Positions 41,994 to 50,762 of a DNA stretch of 64,000 nt are shown piece by piece (the first letter of the stretch is position 1; every line of letters begins with the position of its first letter). The position numbers were made by a program, and so were the translations under genes. The notes beneath the pieces are model-generated. The model did no database searches and was not told the origin of the DNA. It saw nothing but the letters and a program-made list of their open reading frames with translations. This DNA comes from Rhizobium sp. WYJ-E13 (lineage in GTDB: Bacteria; Pseudomonadota; Alphaproteobacteria; Rhizobiales; Rhizobiaceae), in NCBI RefSeq assembly GCF_018987265.1, contig NZ_CP076855.1, positions 310,001 through 374,000 on the forward strand, written 5' to 3'.

Positions 41994-43471
41994 GCCTCGA
42001 CCGAAGCGCGACGAGGAAAGAAAATTGCCCTCGAGGGATCGAAATCGTAGTCGGGCGCGAATGTTAGTGCATCCTTGGCCAACTGTGCCACCGACCGCAG
42101 TATGAAGCCCACTTTGTCCTCCGACAGCAGCACGCTGAAGTTCAAGCGCGTGAAGCCTGGCTTCTTGATTTCATCCCCGGAAAGGATGGCCTGCCGCATG
42201 AGGTCCGATGCCTCGTCATCGATGGACAATAGCCTGTGAACATAGGGGCCTGCGCAGGCGCATCCGCCACGGGCCTGGATGCCAAAACGGTCGCTGAGCA
42301 TCCGGGTCACCAGTTGCTGATGCACGTAACCGCCCTTGCCATCGATGACACGGAACGAAAATATCGGCAGCCGATCTTGCTGCTGCAGGCCTAACAATTC
42401 CAACTGCGGAATCGACCTCCACGCGTGGAATGCAGCGATCGTCAAATCTTGATTGCGCAGCCGCATTGCGTCAAGCCCGATTGCATGCTTGACGATGAAG
42501 GCGAGAGCCGATCGTATATCGCCGATGACATTCGGCGTCCCGGCCTCTTCGCGAGACTCCAGGCTGTCGCTGTAGTCGTGGGAAGTGGGCGAAACGAATT
42601 TTACGGTTCCGCCGCCTGGCCATGAGGGTTTGCCGGATACGACCGCATCGCGACGCACGATCAGGATGCCGGACGAGCCAGGGCCTCCGATGAACTTGTG
42701 GGGTGACACGACAATAGCATCGATTTCAGCCTCTGCGCTGGGCGACATGGCGATTGGCAGATAGGGGCCGCCGCCGGCATAGTCCCAAATCACTTTGGCT
42801 CCTGCTTCCTTGGCCTGTTCGGTAATGGCTTTCACGTCGGTGACGATGCCAGTGACATTCGAAGCAGCCGAAAATGCGCAAATGATGAGATCCGGCGTCC
42901 CCTCACGCAATGCCTCTTCCAGCCGGACAGGATCTGGCCCACCGGTCGGTGCCTCCGGTATTTCGATGATGTCAGCACCGCTTTCGCGCCACGGGAGAAT
43001 ATTCGAGTGATGTTCGTAGGGGCCGATGATGACGCGAACGGATTTATCCGCTGCCACGGCCTCCGAGACGCCGAATAGCGTCACCAGGCGGTTGATGCCG
43101 GCCGTCGCTCCAGAACCGGTGAAAATCACGGCATGGCGTGCGTCTGCCCCGCAATACTGAGCAATCAGCACGCGGGCTTCCCCCCGAAGTCTGGTCATAA
43201 AGCTCCCGCAGTACGAGGCCTCGGTATGGCTATTAGCGTAGTAGGGCAGGACCTCTTCGAGGATAAATTGCTCGACCTGACGCAACGCGCGCCCTGACGC
43301 GACGTAATCGGCATAAACCAGGGGCTTGCTGCCATAGGGGCCGGTGATGGTCGCCGATGAACCGACAAGCCCGTCGCGGAGGTTGTCGATCAGATCCCGG
43401 CCCACCAGGCTTTTACGGAAGCGGCCAAGCGGACTTGAACTGTCGCTCGCTTGATAGGCAACTGCGGACAT
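41990..43471 (-). CDS. Class V aminotransferase, cysteine-desulfurase-like
   Basis: 493 residues, longer than IscS/SufS (about 400). The PLP lysine is in V-S-P-H-K-F-I-G-G-P-G-S-S-G, the cofactor Asp in V-I-W-D-Y-A-G-G-G, and a reactive-Cys loop reads G-G-C-A-C-A-G-P-Y. This suggests sulfur removal from cysteine or a related thiol. The gene is divergent from an Lrp-type regulator 90 bases away and overlaps the persulfide dioxygenase gene. A dedicated catabolic or detoxifying role is likelier than Fe-S cluster assembly because no scaffold gene is near. Confidence 0.85.
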   Translation of the reverse strand: MSAVAYQASDSSSPLGRFRKSLVGRDLIDNLRDGLVGSSATITGPYGSKPLVYADYVASGRALRQVEQFILEEVLPYYANSHTEASYCGSFMTRLRGEARVLIAQYCGADARHAVIFTGSGATAGINRLVTLFGVSEAVAADKSVRVIIGPYEHHSNILPWRESGADIIEIPEAPTGGPDPVRLEEALREGTPDLIICAFSAASNVTGIVTDVKAITEQAKEAGAKVIWDYAGGGPYLPIAMSPSAEAEIDAIVVSPHKFIGGPGSSGILIVRRDAVVSGKPSWPGGGTVKFVSPTSHDYSDSLESREEAGTPNVIGDIRSALAFIVKHAIGLDAMRLRNQDLTIAAFHAWRSIPQLELLGLQQQDRLPIFSFRVIDGKGGYVHQQLVTRMLSDRFGIQARGGCACAGPYVHRLLSIDDEASDLMRQAILSGDEIKKPGFTRLNFSVLLSEDKVGFILRSVAQLAKDALTFAPDYDFDPSRAIFFPRRASVEA

Positions 43472-43560
43472 GATCGTCTCCCTGCATTAAGCGTTGACAG
43501 GGAGCTTATTGTGCCTCACTTGTGGAAACATCACCTATATTTTCGCATTTTTGGCAGTCT

Positions 43561-44052
43561 ATGTGTCAAATGATCACGAAATCTGAAAAAATCGACATTT
43601 TTGATCTGAAGATTTTAACTTGCCTTCAGAACAACGCGAATTTGTCGCAGCGCGATCTCGCCGAAGAGGTCGGACTGTCACAGAACGCCTGCTGGCGTCG
43701 GCTCCAACGCTTGCACACGATCGGCATGATCCAGGGGTCTTACGGCAAGATAGACCTGCCGGCTCTTGGATTGGATTTGACGGTCTTTGTTATGGTTCGC
43801 ACACGTCACCACTCGAAAGAATGGGCTGATGATTTCCGTGCCCACGTCGAGCGGCTTCCCGAAGTCATCGATTTTTACCGGATCGGCGGTGATTGGGATT
43901 ATCTGATGAAGGTCGTCACGCGGGGCATGTCCGGATATGACGCCTTTTACCAAAAGCTGATCACTAACTTCGATCTAGCGACAGTGACTGGCTTCTTTTC
44001 GATGGAAGCGATTATCAATAATCGAGCCGTCGATCTGAACCGGATAAGATAA
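43561..44052 (+). CDS. Lrp/AsnC-family regulator
   Basis: 163 residues from the ATG at 43561. A helix-turn-helix (N-L-S-Q-R-D-L-A-E-E-V-G-L-S-Q-N-A-C-W-R-R-L) is followed by the RAM ligand-binding domain. A GTG at 43522 would add 13 residues. It is divergent from the desulfurase-like gene, which suggests it senses cysteine or another amino acid and controls that operon, as DecR/CyuR-type Lrp proteins do for cysteine detoxification. Confidence 0.88.
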   Translation: MCQMITKSEKIDIFDLKILTCLQNNANLSQRDLAEEVGLSQNACWRRLQRLHTIGMIQGSYGKIDLPALGLDLTVFVMVRTRHHSKEWADDFRAHVERLPEVIDFYRIGGDWDYLMKVVTRGMSGYDAFYQKLITNFDLATVTGFFSMEAIINNRAVDLNRIR

Positions 44053-44666
44053 TCGCTTGCCGCCGGACGACGGCAAACCCGTCAGACGAGACGCAGCAAG
44101 CCCCATCTCGACAGCAAGGTCCTTCGAGTCGCGGACCGGAACTCCATCAGGGGAACAGCATGTCGGACCGACGTAATCGAAAGCGCCTCGACTATTAAGC
44201 AAAGACGAGGTAGCGGCCTGACCCAGCTCATCGATTGGTCGATCATCGACATCGCCGGGTTAAGATCACAATGACCAGCAACATGAACGGGCCGGGACGC
44301 TCGCCGTTCCCGGCTGGGCGATTTTCCCTCCTTGAAGAACCGCTGTAGCGTTTGAGGATCCAGTCTATAAGTCCCAGTCGCGCGCCCGGCTCCGACGCCA
44401 ATGTCGCCACCGAAACCGGAGTGCCGACCCCCTGGCTGGCCTGGGCGCGCCGCGCTCAAGATCCGCAGCAGACGAAAAGCCGGATTGGTCTCCTCGGTTA
44501 CGATCAGGGAGCGATTTTCGCCGGGTGATTGGCGCTGCCGCACAGGGCGCATGCCGCCCTGGTCGAAGTCTGAGGGACAAGATCCGTTTGAAATTCCAAA
44601 GTCGCCCGCGAATCGAACGCCGCCTTTCGACGGCATTCGATCTTCTGCCTTTCGCGGCTTCGACGC
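44053..44666. other. 614-base gap, no assured gene
   Basis: A small hairpin (TTGCCG at 44057-44062 with CGGCAA at 44071-44076) follows the Lrp gene but has no T-run. A long minus-strand frame (44082-44636) encodes Arg- and Pro-rich sequence without family resemblance and is probably not a gene. Confidence 0.4.
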
Positions 44667-45041
44667 CTAGCTGAGCGCGATGACTGCCTCTATCTCGACC
44701 TTGGCGCCGCGGGGCAAGGCAGACACCTCGTAGCAGGCGCGAGCGGGGTAGGGCGCGGCGAATGCCCGGCCGTAGATTTCGTTGAACTCCGAGAACCGCG
44801 ACAGGTCAGTCACTAGCACCGTCGTCTTGACGGTCTTTGCAAGACTCGTGCCGGCTGCGATGGCGATCGCTTCGACATTGGCGAGGCACTGGCGCATCTG
44901 CTGCAGCATGTCCTCCGGCAGCTCGCCGGTCTTCGGGTCGATCGGCAATTGGCCTGAAACAAAGAGCAGCCCGCCGGCGACGATGCCTTGCGAATATGGC
45001 CCCACCGCTGGAGGTGCCTTGTCTGTTGTTATCGCTGCCAT
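44667..45041 (-). CDS. RidA-family enamine/imine deaminase
   Basis: 124 residues of the YjgF/YER057c/UK114 family: A-V-G-P-Y-S-Q-G near the start and the C-terminal C-Y-E-V-S-A-L-P-R-G-A-K-V-E-I-E, where the Arg holds the substrate carboxylate. RidA proteins hydrolyse reactive enamines and imines made by PLP or flavin enzymes. It is the last gene of the long leftward operon from 50562, which hints that an imine or enamine appears in that pathway. Confidence 0.88.
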   Translation of the reverse strand: MAAITTDKAPPAVGPYSQGIVAGGLLFVSGQLPIDPKTGELPEDMLQQMRQCLANVEAIAIAAGTSLAKTVKTTVLVTDLSRFSEFNEIYGRAFAAPYPARACYEVSALPRGAKVEIEAVIALS

Positions 45042-45075
45042 TCTCATTCCTTTCTACTCATTGATTGGGAGTGGT

Positions 45076-45816
45076 CTACTTCACCACGCGGATGAAATGA
45101 TTGTACCAGGGAGCGCTGGGCTTCAGACGCCCGCTCTCGTCCCAATCGCTCCAGCCGTTGAATTTCAGCGGTTCCTCGTTTGATACCCTCTGCAACTTCT
45201 GTCGGAGCGCCTCGGCGCAGGCCGACAGACCCTCAGGAGGTCCTAACTTGGCATCAACGCCGAACACGGCGTGCTGTGGCAGGACGCTGTAGCCCATGTA
45301 GTGTAGGGTGAAGTTGACCGGCCACAGCACGAGATCGATGTCGCCATTTCTGCCGTCGTGCCGAAACGAGGTCTCGGGACCTCCTGCCGTGACCGACACG
45401 AACGCCTTCTTGCCCTTGAACAAGCCGGCGTCATAGCGTCGGCGACTTGAATAGAGACCGTACACGAAGACACGATCGAGCCACCCCTTCAGGATCGCGG
45501 GTGCCGCGAACCACCAGATCGGAAACTGAAGGATCAAAAGATCGGCTCTGCTGAGCTTGTCGATTTCGGCTTGCACGTCGGGCGCCGTCCTTCCGGTGTC
45601 AAAAGCGTGCCTTTGCTCCGATTGGACATCGAACCTGTCCCTCGATACCCTGTCGGTGAAATGGCGCGGCGCCTCGACAGGATCGAAGCCCGCCGCATAA
45701 AGATCAGAAACCTCGACCGTGTAACGAAGGCGCCTCAGCTCTTCGATCGCCACATCCTTCAGATGGCCGTTGAGCGAATGCGTCTCAGGATGGGCGAGAA
45801 CAATCAAAGCGTGCAT
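45076..45816 (-). CDS. Flavodoxin-fold NAD(P)H:quinone oxidoreductase-like protein
   Basis: 246 residues of the NQO1/MdaB/KefF family: A-L-I-V-L-A-H-P-E-T-H-S at the N-terminus, F-P-I-W-W-F-A-A-P-A-I-L-K-G-W-L-D-R-V-F around residue 107, and the T-A-G-G-P turn. These FAD/FMN proteins reduce quinones and similar acceptors by two electrons. GGGGGGAG lies upstream of the ATG. Its place between the EctC-like cupin and RidA suggests reduction of a pathway intermediate, but a stress role is also possible. Confidence 0.85.
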   Translation of the reverse strand: MHALIVLAHPETHSLNGHLKDVAIEELRRLRYTVEVSDLYAAGFDPVEAPRHFTDRVSRDRFDVQSEQRHAFDTGRTAPDVQAEIDKLSRADLLILQFPIWWFAAPAILKGWLDRVFVYGLYSSRRRYDAGLFKGKKAFVSVTAGGPETSFRHDGRNGDIDLVLWPVNFTLHYMGYSVLPQHAVFGVDAKLGPPEGLSACAEALRQKLQRVSNEEPLKFNGWSDWDESGRLKPSAPWYNHFIRVVK

Positions 45817-45850
45817 TAACTCCCCCCAATATCAGTTGGCTCGACAAGGC

Positions 45851-46234
45851 CTAGGCTGCGTCGTAGCCGCCTTGGTCATTGTGCCGTTCCCCACCTGCCA
45901 AGGGCGGATTGAAGACGCAGATCAGATGCAGTTCGCCCTTTGTCGCCCTCAGCACATGTTGATCGTGCTTATCGAGTGCGTACATAGATCCGACGCCGAT
46001 TGTGTAAGTCTTGCCGGTCGCCACATCGAAAACCTCGCCTTCGCCGGCGATGCAGTAATTGGTCTCGAGATGATCCTTGTAATGACAATGGATCTCAGTG
46101 CCTTGCGGCACACGCGTGTGGTGGACCGAGTAGCCCATACCGTCATTCTTGACGATCAACCGTGTGCTGATGAACTTCTCCGTGGCGACAAACTGTTCGC
46201 TGTCCTTCAGGTCATCGATATGACGAACGATCAT
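45851..46234 (-). CDS. Orphan ectoine-synthase-like cupin (EctC type)
   Basis: 127 residues, the normal size of EctC. The match is clear: M-I-V-R-H at the start, N-D-G-M-G-Y-S-V-H-H, E-I-H-C-H-Y-K-D-H-L-E-T-N-Y-C-I-A-G-E-G-E, V-A-T-G-K-T-Y, S-M-Y-A-L-D-K-H-D-Q-H and C-V-F-N-P-P-L. EctC closes the ring of N-acetyl-diaminobutyrate to make ectoine with a bound iron. No ectA, ectB or ectD is nearby, so ordinary ectoine synthesis is not encoded here. The stop and start overlap the amidase gene as ATGA. A ring-closing or ring-opening reaction on another compound is likely. Confidence 0.85.
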   Translation of the reverse strand: MIVRHIDDLKDSEQFVATEKFISTRLIVKNDGMGYSVHHTRVPQGTEIHCHYKDHLETNYCIAGEGEVFDVATGKTYTIGVGSMYALDKHDQHVLRATKGELHLICVFNPPLAGGERHNDQGGYDAA

Positions 46235-47565
46235 GGCTGTTGCTCCGCTGTTGGCCGTGTATTGCGAAAAACTGCTTCGATTGCTCTGGAGACGGCCAGC
46301 AACCTGGCATCTCGGCCCCGATAGCCCGTCGTCATGAAGCCGACGGGTCTCGACGGATCCGGCGCGATTGTGACACTCGGTGCATCCACCCTGTTTGCCA
46401 CTTCCGTGAGCCGGAATGTCAGTCGGTTGAAGCGATAATATGACTCGTCGGCTTCGACATCTTTGACGCGAGGAGGGATGATCGGGACAGTGGGCGTCAG
46501 CAGTGCATCAAAACTGTCGAGACGGCGATGATAGGCGTCCGCCGCCTTGGCGAGCTTGTCCAGGGAAGATGCGTACGCGCTTGCCCGTACATCGGCGCCG
46601 AGCTGGATGCGTGGCCCGACACGGGGGTCATAGAGATCCTTAGACTGCTCGAGATAGGGCCGATGCCAGGCATAAGCCTCGGCGATGATAATACCTCCCT
46701 CGACTGCAATGGGACCGTAGGTTGAAAGTTCGGGGAACTCCTTTTCGACGATCGTCGCCCCAGCAGCCCGCAAAGCTTCCAGAGAGGCGCGGAACGACGA
46801 TGCGATCTCCTCGTCGGTATCTGCGTAGGCGAATTGAACGGGAACCAAAAAACGCATGCCATCGACCGCGAGGGTTTCGTCGGGATGGTGCATTCCTGTG
46901 ACCGCCGCGTCGACGCGTTGGAGCATCGACACGTCCCGCGCGATGAAGCCAGGAATGTCGAACGTTGGCGAAAGAAACAGCATGCCGTCCCGGTCGTAGC
47001 GATGGTGACTGGGCTTGAAGCCGGCAAGTCCACAAAAGGCTGCCGGGATACGGATGGAGCCGCTTGTATCGCTTCCGAGCGCGACATCGGCGAAGCCGAG
47101 CGCTACAGACACCGCCCCCCCAGACGTGGATCCTCCGGCAGTGCGCTCGCGGGCCGGATCAAGGGGTGAGCGCGGCGTTCCGAACGAAGCGTTGATCCCC
47201 AGAGCGCCAAACGCGAATTCGGTCATGTTGGACTGATTGACGATGACCGCCCCCTGACGGCGCAACGCTGTCACGAGACCTGCGTCCCTTTCAGCCGGCG
47301 GGGCCTTCTCCATCACACGAGACGCTGCCGTAGTGACCCAGCCGGCAACGTCGAAGCAGGCCTTTACGCTGAGCGATATCGGCAGGGATGGACACAAGCC
47401 GGTCGATGCAAGTGCTTCCCAGGCCTGAGCCTCCGACAACGCCTGCTCGTCCCGCCGGTGGAAGACCGCAAGTCGTGCATCCTCGGCGCATTCGTCCATC
47501 CGCTCCAGCTGGCCACCGATCCGGCGCCGGAACCCCTCGATCATCGGCTTTCGATTGGTTTGCAT
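46231..47565 (-). CDS. Amidase signature-family hydrolase
   Basis: 444 residues with the Ser-cisSer-Lys triad: Lys in L-S-V-K-A-C-F, the glycine-serine stretch G-G-S-T-S-G-G-A-V-S with the cis-Ser, and the nucleophile in G-S-D-T-S-G-S-I-R-I-P. It hydrolyses a carboxamide or similar bond. The gene lies between the importer ATPase and the EctC-like cupin. In a pathway for an imported cyclic or acylated amino acid it could open an amide or release ammonia. It is shorter than allophanate hydrolase and not fused to other domains. Confidence 0.88.
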   Translation of the reverse strand: MQTNRKPMIEGFRRRIGGQLERMDECAEDARLAVFHRRDEQALSEAQAWEALASTGLCPSLPISLSVKACFDVAGWVTTAASRVMEKAPPAERDAGLVTALRRQGAVIVNQSNMTEFAFGALGINASFGTPRSPLDPARERTAGGSTSGGAVSVALGFADVALGSDTSGSIRIPAAFCGLAGFKPSHHRYDRDGMLFLSPTFDIPGFIARDVSMLQRVDAAVTGMHHPDETLAVDGMRFLVPVQFAYADTDEEIASSFRASLEALRAAGATIVEKEFPELSTYGPIAVEGGIIIAEAYAWHRPYLEQSKDLYDPRVGPRIQLGADVRASAYASSLDKLAKAADAYHRRLDSFDALLTPTVPIIPPRVKDVEADESYYRFNRLTFRLTEVANRVDAPSVTIAPDPSRPVGFMTTGYRGRDARLLAVSRAIEAVFRNTRPTAEQQP

Positions 47566-47579
47566 GTCGATCTCCAGAT

Positions 47580-48350
47580 TCAGCTAAGGTGCACGGCGCG
47601 CAGGAAGGCGCGGGTGCGCTCATTCTTGGGCTGCGAAAGCAAGGCCTCGGGCCCCCCTTCTTCGACCACCCTGCCGCCTTCCATGAAGCAAACGCGGTCG
47701 GCAATGGCCCGCGCCACACCCATCTGATGGGTAACCACCAAGACGGTCAGATCGCGAGCGCTCGCAAGATCACGCATGACGCCAAGGACCTCGCCGACAA
47801 GTTCCGGATCGAGAGCAGAAGTTGCCTCGTCGAAGAGCATGACCTTCGGTTCGAGCGCCATGGCACGCGCGATCGCGACTCGTTGTTGTTGCCCGCCCGA
47901 CAGCCTCGACGGATAGTCGGAAAGCTTTCCGGACAGCCCGACCCGGGCCAGCAGCGCAGAGGCTCGCGCCTCCGCTTCCTTTTTCGACAGGCCAAGCACA
48001 TGACGTGGCGCCGCTGCAACATTTCCGAGTGCGGTCAAGTTGGGAAACAGGTTGAAGTTCTGGAACACCATACCAGTCAGAGACCGCATCTCACGCAGAT
48101 GCTGGCGCGTCGGCTGGACCAGATGTTGTCCGCGATTGAGGTGCCAGAGCGGGCGACCGCCAACCGATACTTTGCCGTGGTCGATGTCCTGCAGCGCCAT
48201 AATGATACGCAGCAACGTCGACTTGCCAGAGCCACTGGGGCCGATAATAGCGACCTTCTCGCCCTTCATTACCGTGAAGTTGAACTCATCCAAGATGACG
48301 GTCGGTCCGAACCTTTTGCAGACGTTCTCGAACGTAATCATCTCGGTCAT
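47580..48350 (-). CDS. Polar amino-acid ABC importer ATPase, EhuA-like
   Basis: 256 residues. Walker A is G-P-S-G-S-G-K-S-T, the signature L-S-G-G-Q-Q-Q-R-V-A, and Walker B M-L-F-D-E-A-T-S-A-L-D. The segment H-L-R-E-M-R-S-L-T-G-M-V-F-Q-N-F-N-L-F-P-N-L-T-A together with an insert before it resembles EhuA of the ectoine importer. It overlaps the permease gene by four bases (ATGA). Confidence 0.88.
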   Translation of the reverse strand: MTEMITFENVCKRFGPTVILDEFNFTVMKGEKVAIIGPSGSGKSTLLRIIMALQDIDHGKVSVGGRPLWHLNRGQHLVQPTRQHLREMRSLTGMVFQNFNLFPNLTALGNVAAAPRHVLGLSKKEAEARASALLARVGLSGKLSDYPSRLSGGQQQRVAIARAMALEPKVMLFDEATSALDPELVGEVLGVMRDLASARDLTVLVVTHQMGVARAIADRVCFMEGGRVVEEGGPEALLSQPKNERTRAFLRAVHLS

Positions 48351-49009
48351 TTGTATCTCCCCAGATTGTTCTGCAGCAAGTGAATGAAGCTGGCAGCAAT
48401 ACAGCTCATGATCAGGTAGCCGATCGCAGCCAGCGTTATGGGTTCAATGTAGCGGAACGACTGTGATCCGACGTCATTGGCTTCGAACATCATTTCGGGG
48501 ACGGTGATCGCCGCCAGGATCGGCGTGTCCTTCAGCATGGTGATGAAAGTATTGCCCAAGGCCGGGATCAACGGGATGATCGCCTGGGGAAGGATCAGAT
48601 GACGGAGGGCGGCATAGCGCGAGAACCTCAAGCTTTCCACCGCATCCCACTGTCCCCGCGGGATACTGTCGAAGCCGGCACGATATGCTTCGGCGACGTA
48701 GGCACCGTGGTAAAGACCGAGCGCCACTATGCCCGTAACAACCGGGTCCAGAACGATGCCTGTTTCCGGCAGAACGAAAAACAGGAAATAGATCTGGATT
48801 AGCAACGGGGTGGATCGAAGGAGCTCGACAAGGCTCCTGCCGAACAAGGCAATGGGCGCTGCCGAGGATCGGCAGAAGCCGAGGAGGACGCCTCCAACGA
48901 TCAGGGATGCTGCGAAACCGCCAACCGTCGCCAGGAATGTTACGACCGCCCCTCTGAGCAAGGGGGGCATCACCTCCAATGCGAAATCCCAGGAAAACAA
49001 TTCGGTCAT
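48347..49009 (-). CDS. Polar amino-acid ABC importer permease
   Basis: 220 residues with five membrane segments and the HisMQ-type signature (A-Y-V-A-E-A-Y-R-A-G-F-D-S-I-P-R-G-Q-W). It forms the channel with the permease encoded at 49006, whose stop it overlaps by four bases. Confidence 0.88.
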   Translation of the reverse strand: MTELFSWDFALEVMPPLLRGAVVTFLATVGGFAASLIVGGVLLGFCRSSAAPIALFGRSLVELLRSTPLLIQIYFLFFVLPETGIVLDPVVTGIVALGLYHGAYVAEAYRAGFDSIPRGQWDAVESLRFSRYAALRHLILPQAIIPLIPALGNTFITMLKDTPILAAITVPEMMFEANDVGSQSFRYIEPITLAAIGYLIMSCIAASFIHLLQNNLGRYK

Positions 49010-49668
49010 CTCACACCTCTCACCACTCGGCCGTGTGAGAGCGCTGTCTCGATTCTCTTCATGCCGGTCGATGCGGCCAATGAAATGGCGAGATAGATTG
49101 CGAGGGTGACGAGCAGGACATTGCCGGAGCTGTAGCTTTTGGAAATAATTGCCTTTGCCTGAAACGTCAGATCAGGAATGGTGATGAGAGAGACAAGCGA
49201 CGTGGCTTTGATCAGTTCGATCAACAGGTTTGCAAAGAGCGGCATCATCATGATGAGCGCTTCCGGCAATATGACGATCCGCATGGTGTGGAACCAGCTG
49301 AAGTTTAGCGCGGCGGCCGCATCGATCTGGTCTTTTGGAACCGCGTCAATGCAGCCGCGCACGACCTCCGCGCCATATGCGCCAAAACACAGACCGAGCC
49401 CGAGGGTCGCGCACTGTGTCGGTGACAAATTCACTCCCAGATAGGGCAGCACGTAAAACAGCCAGAACAGCTGGGCAAGGGCTGACGTACCTCGGAAAAA
49501 TTCAACGTATATTGACGCGGGGATCCGCACGAAGCTATTTCGTGAAGCCCGACAAATACCCGCAAAGATCGACAGGACGAAAGCCAGTGCCGCAGACATG
49601 ACGGATAGCTTCAGCGTCCAGAGAATCCCGATCAGAAAATCAAACCTGTACTGCCAAATGAGCGCCAT
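49006..49668 (-). CDS. Polar amino-acid ABC importer permease
   Basis: 220 residues, five membrane segments, with the HisMQ-type signature in diverged form (G-A-Y-G-A-E-V-V-R-G-C-I-D-A-V-P). It is the partner of the permease at 48347. It follows the binding-protein gene by 42 bases. Confidence 0.88.
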   Translation of the reverse strand: MALIWQYRFDFLIGILWTLKLSVMSAALAFVLSIFAGICRASRNSFVRIPASIYVEFFRGTSALAQLFWLFYVLPYLGVNLSPTQCATLGLGLCFGAYGAEVVRGCIDAVPKDQIDAAAALNFSWFHTMRIVILPEALIMMMPLFANLLIELIKATSLVSLITIPDLTFQAKAIISKSYSSGNVLLVTLAIYLAISLAASTGMKRIETALSHGRVVRGVR

Positions 49669-49710
49669 AACGCAACCTCCCCAAGACGCATCTATTGCAA
49701 GGGTGGTGGC

Positions 49711-50562
49711 TTACTTGCACAGGTCTTTGGTTGTCGGCTTTCCGGCGGGGATATCTTCCCTGGTGAAGCCGTAGGGTTCGCCGATTTTGGTGGCCTGGTC
49801 GGAAGTGAGTATGGCCAGGAGCTGCTTGTCGAAGTCGGCGACGAAGTCCTTGTCCTCCAGACGGAAGGCATAGCTTCCGATCCCCATCGCTGTCTTTCCG
49901 TCGACGACCGCCTGCTCGAACGGCATCGCGCGTTCTATGGCGGGATCGTTGGCCGTCTTGACGGTCGACTGAATGGTGACGCCGGTGTTTAGGAAGGCAT
50001 CGATCCGGTCGGTTTTGACGGCTGCCAGCAGCGAGGCGATATCGGGAAGAGCGACGAGCTGCTCCTTCTTGACCCCCATTGCCAGGGCGTGATCGGCGAT
50101 CGGGCCACCTCCGACGAGATAGCCCATCTTCAGCGACGGGTCTTTGGCGACATCCTGGAAGCTATGAATGGCCTTCGGGTTTCCAGCCGGCACGATCAGA
50201 CCGTCATTGACGAAATGGGTCGGCTCGGCAAAGGCCACGAGCTTGCATCGGTCCGGGCGGATATAGAGATCGGATGCGATGATGTCGAAGCGCTTAGCCT
50301 GCAGACCTGGAATGAGGGCGCCGAACTGGGTGGGCACGGCCTCCAACTGGGCATCGATGCCCATCTTGGCCAGGACTGCCTTGAGCAGATCAACCTCGTA
50401 ACCAGTCAACTGGCCGTTCGGACCGGTGACGATGAATGGTTCCTGCTCGGCAAAGCCGACCCGGACGGGCTTGCCTGCTTTGGCATCGTCCATCAGGCCG
50501 GCCGAGGCGCCGATGGCGGTCGACGCAAGCACAACGATGGTCGCCATTGTTTGTTTGAACAT
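49711..50562 (-). CDS. Polar amino-acid ABC binding protein, EhuB-like, copy 1
   Basis: 283 residues from the ATG at 50562. A signal peptide covers about residues 1-20 (T-A-I-G-A-S-A), then the SBP_bac_3 fold: V-R-V-G-F-A-E-Q-E-P-F near the N-terminus and L-T-G-Y-E-V-D-L-L-K-A-V-L. The ligand-binding Arg and Asp of amino-acid binders are in the usual places (I-R-P-D-R-C). It leads the importer/amidase/EctC operon. A second copy at 52598 differs by one residue (M6 versus L6). Confidence 0.9.
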   Translation of the reverse strand: MFKQTMATIVVLASTAIGASAGLMDDAKAGKPVRVGFAEQEPFIVTGPNGQLTGYEVDLLKAVLAKMGIDAQLEAVPTQFGALIPGLQAKRFDIIASDLYIRPDRCKLVAFAEPTHFVNDGLIVPAGNPKAIHSFQDVAKDPSLKMGYLVGGGPIADHALAMGVKKEQLVALPDIASLLAAVKTDRIDAFLNTGVTIQSTVKTANDPAIERAMPFEQAVVDGKTAMGIGSYAFRLEDKDFVADFDKQLLAILTSDQATKIGEPYGFTREDIPAGKPTTKDLCK

Positions 50563-50593
50563 GTGAGTTCCCCTTTTTTTCAGCAGGGGAACC

Positions 50594-50667
50594 ATACACT
50601 CTGTCGGATGCTTTTCAAGTGAGTGTATGATTTTTTGTATGCCGTTTATCGCTTTTATGTCATACAA
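50594..50667. promoter_or_regulatory. Cluster of ATACA/TGTAT repeats between copy 1 and the MocR gene
   Basis: ATACACTC (50594-50601) faces GAGTGTAT (50621-50628), followed by TTGTATG near 50635 and a CATACAA at 50661-50667. Repeated GTATG/CATAC blocks in a divergent region beside a MocR gene are typical of MocR operators, which are bound as spaced repeats. Confidence 0.65.
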
Positions 50668-50762
50668 AGTCTGAAAGCTGGTATAATACCTTGGTGGAGT
50701 CTCGTCGCCTTGTCGGGCTTTGTGTAAAGACCTTATTGTGGGCGACGGAAATCGGAGCGGCG

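Larger units (their letters stand above)
49705..50670. repeat. Long direct repeat, copy 1 (binding-protein gene and promoter)
   Basis: About 960 bases repeated at 52592-53557, offset 2887 bases. The coding part is almost identical. The upstream part is more diverged but keeps the ATACACTC/GAGTGTAT and GTATG elements. Confidence 0.9.

Noticed and set aside
44082..44636. 184-codon minus-strand frame downstream of the Lrp gene
   Set aside because: Arg/Pro/Gly-rich, no ribosome binding site and no recognisable domain; possibly debris of an element, but not supportable as a gene.
45851..46234. A complete ectoine biosynthesis operon
   Set aside because: Only the EctC-like gene is present; no aminotransferase of EctB type or acetyltransferase of EctA type is near.
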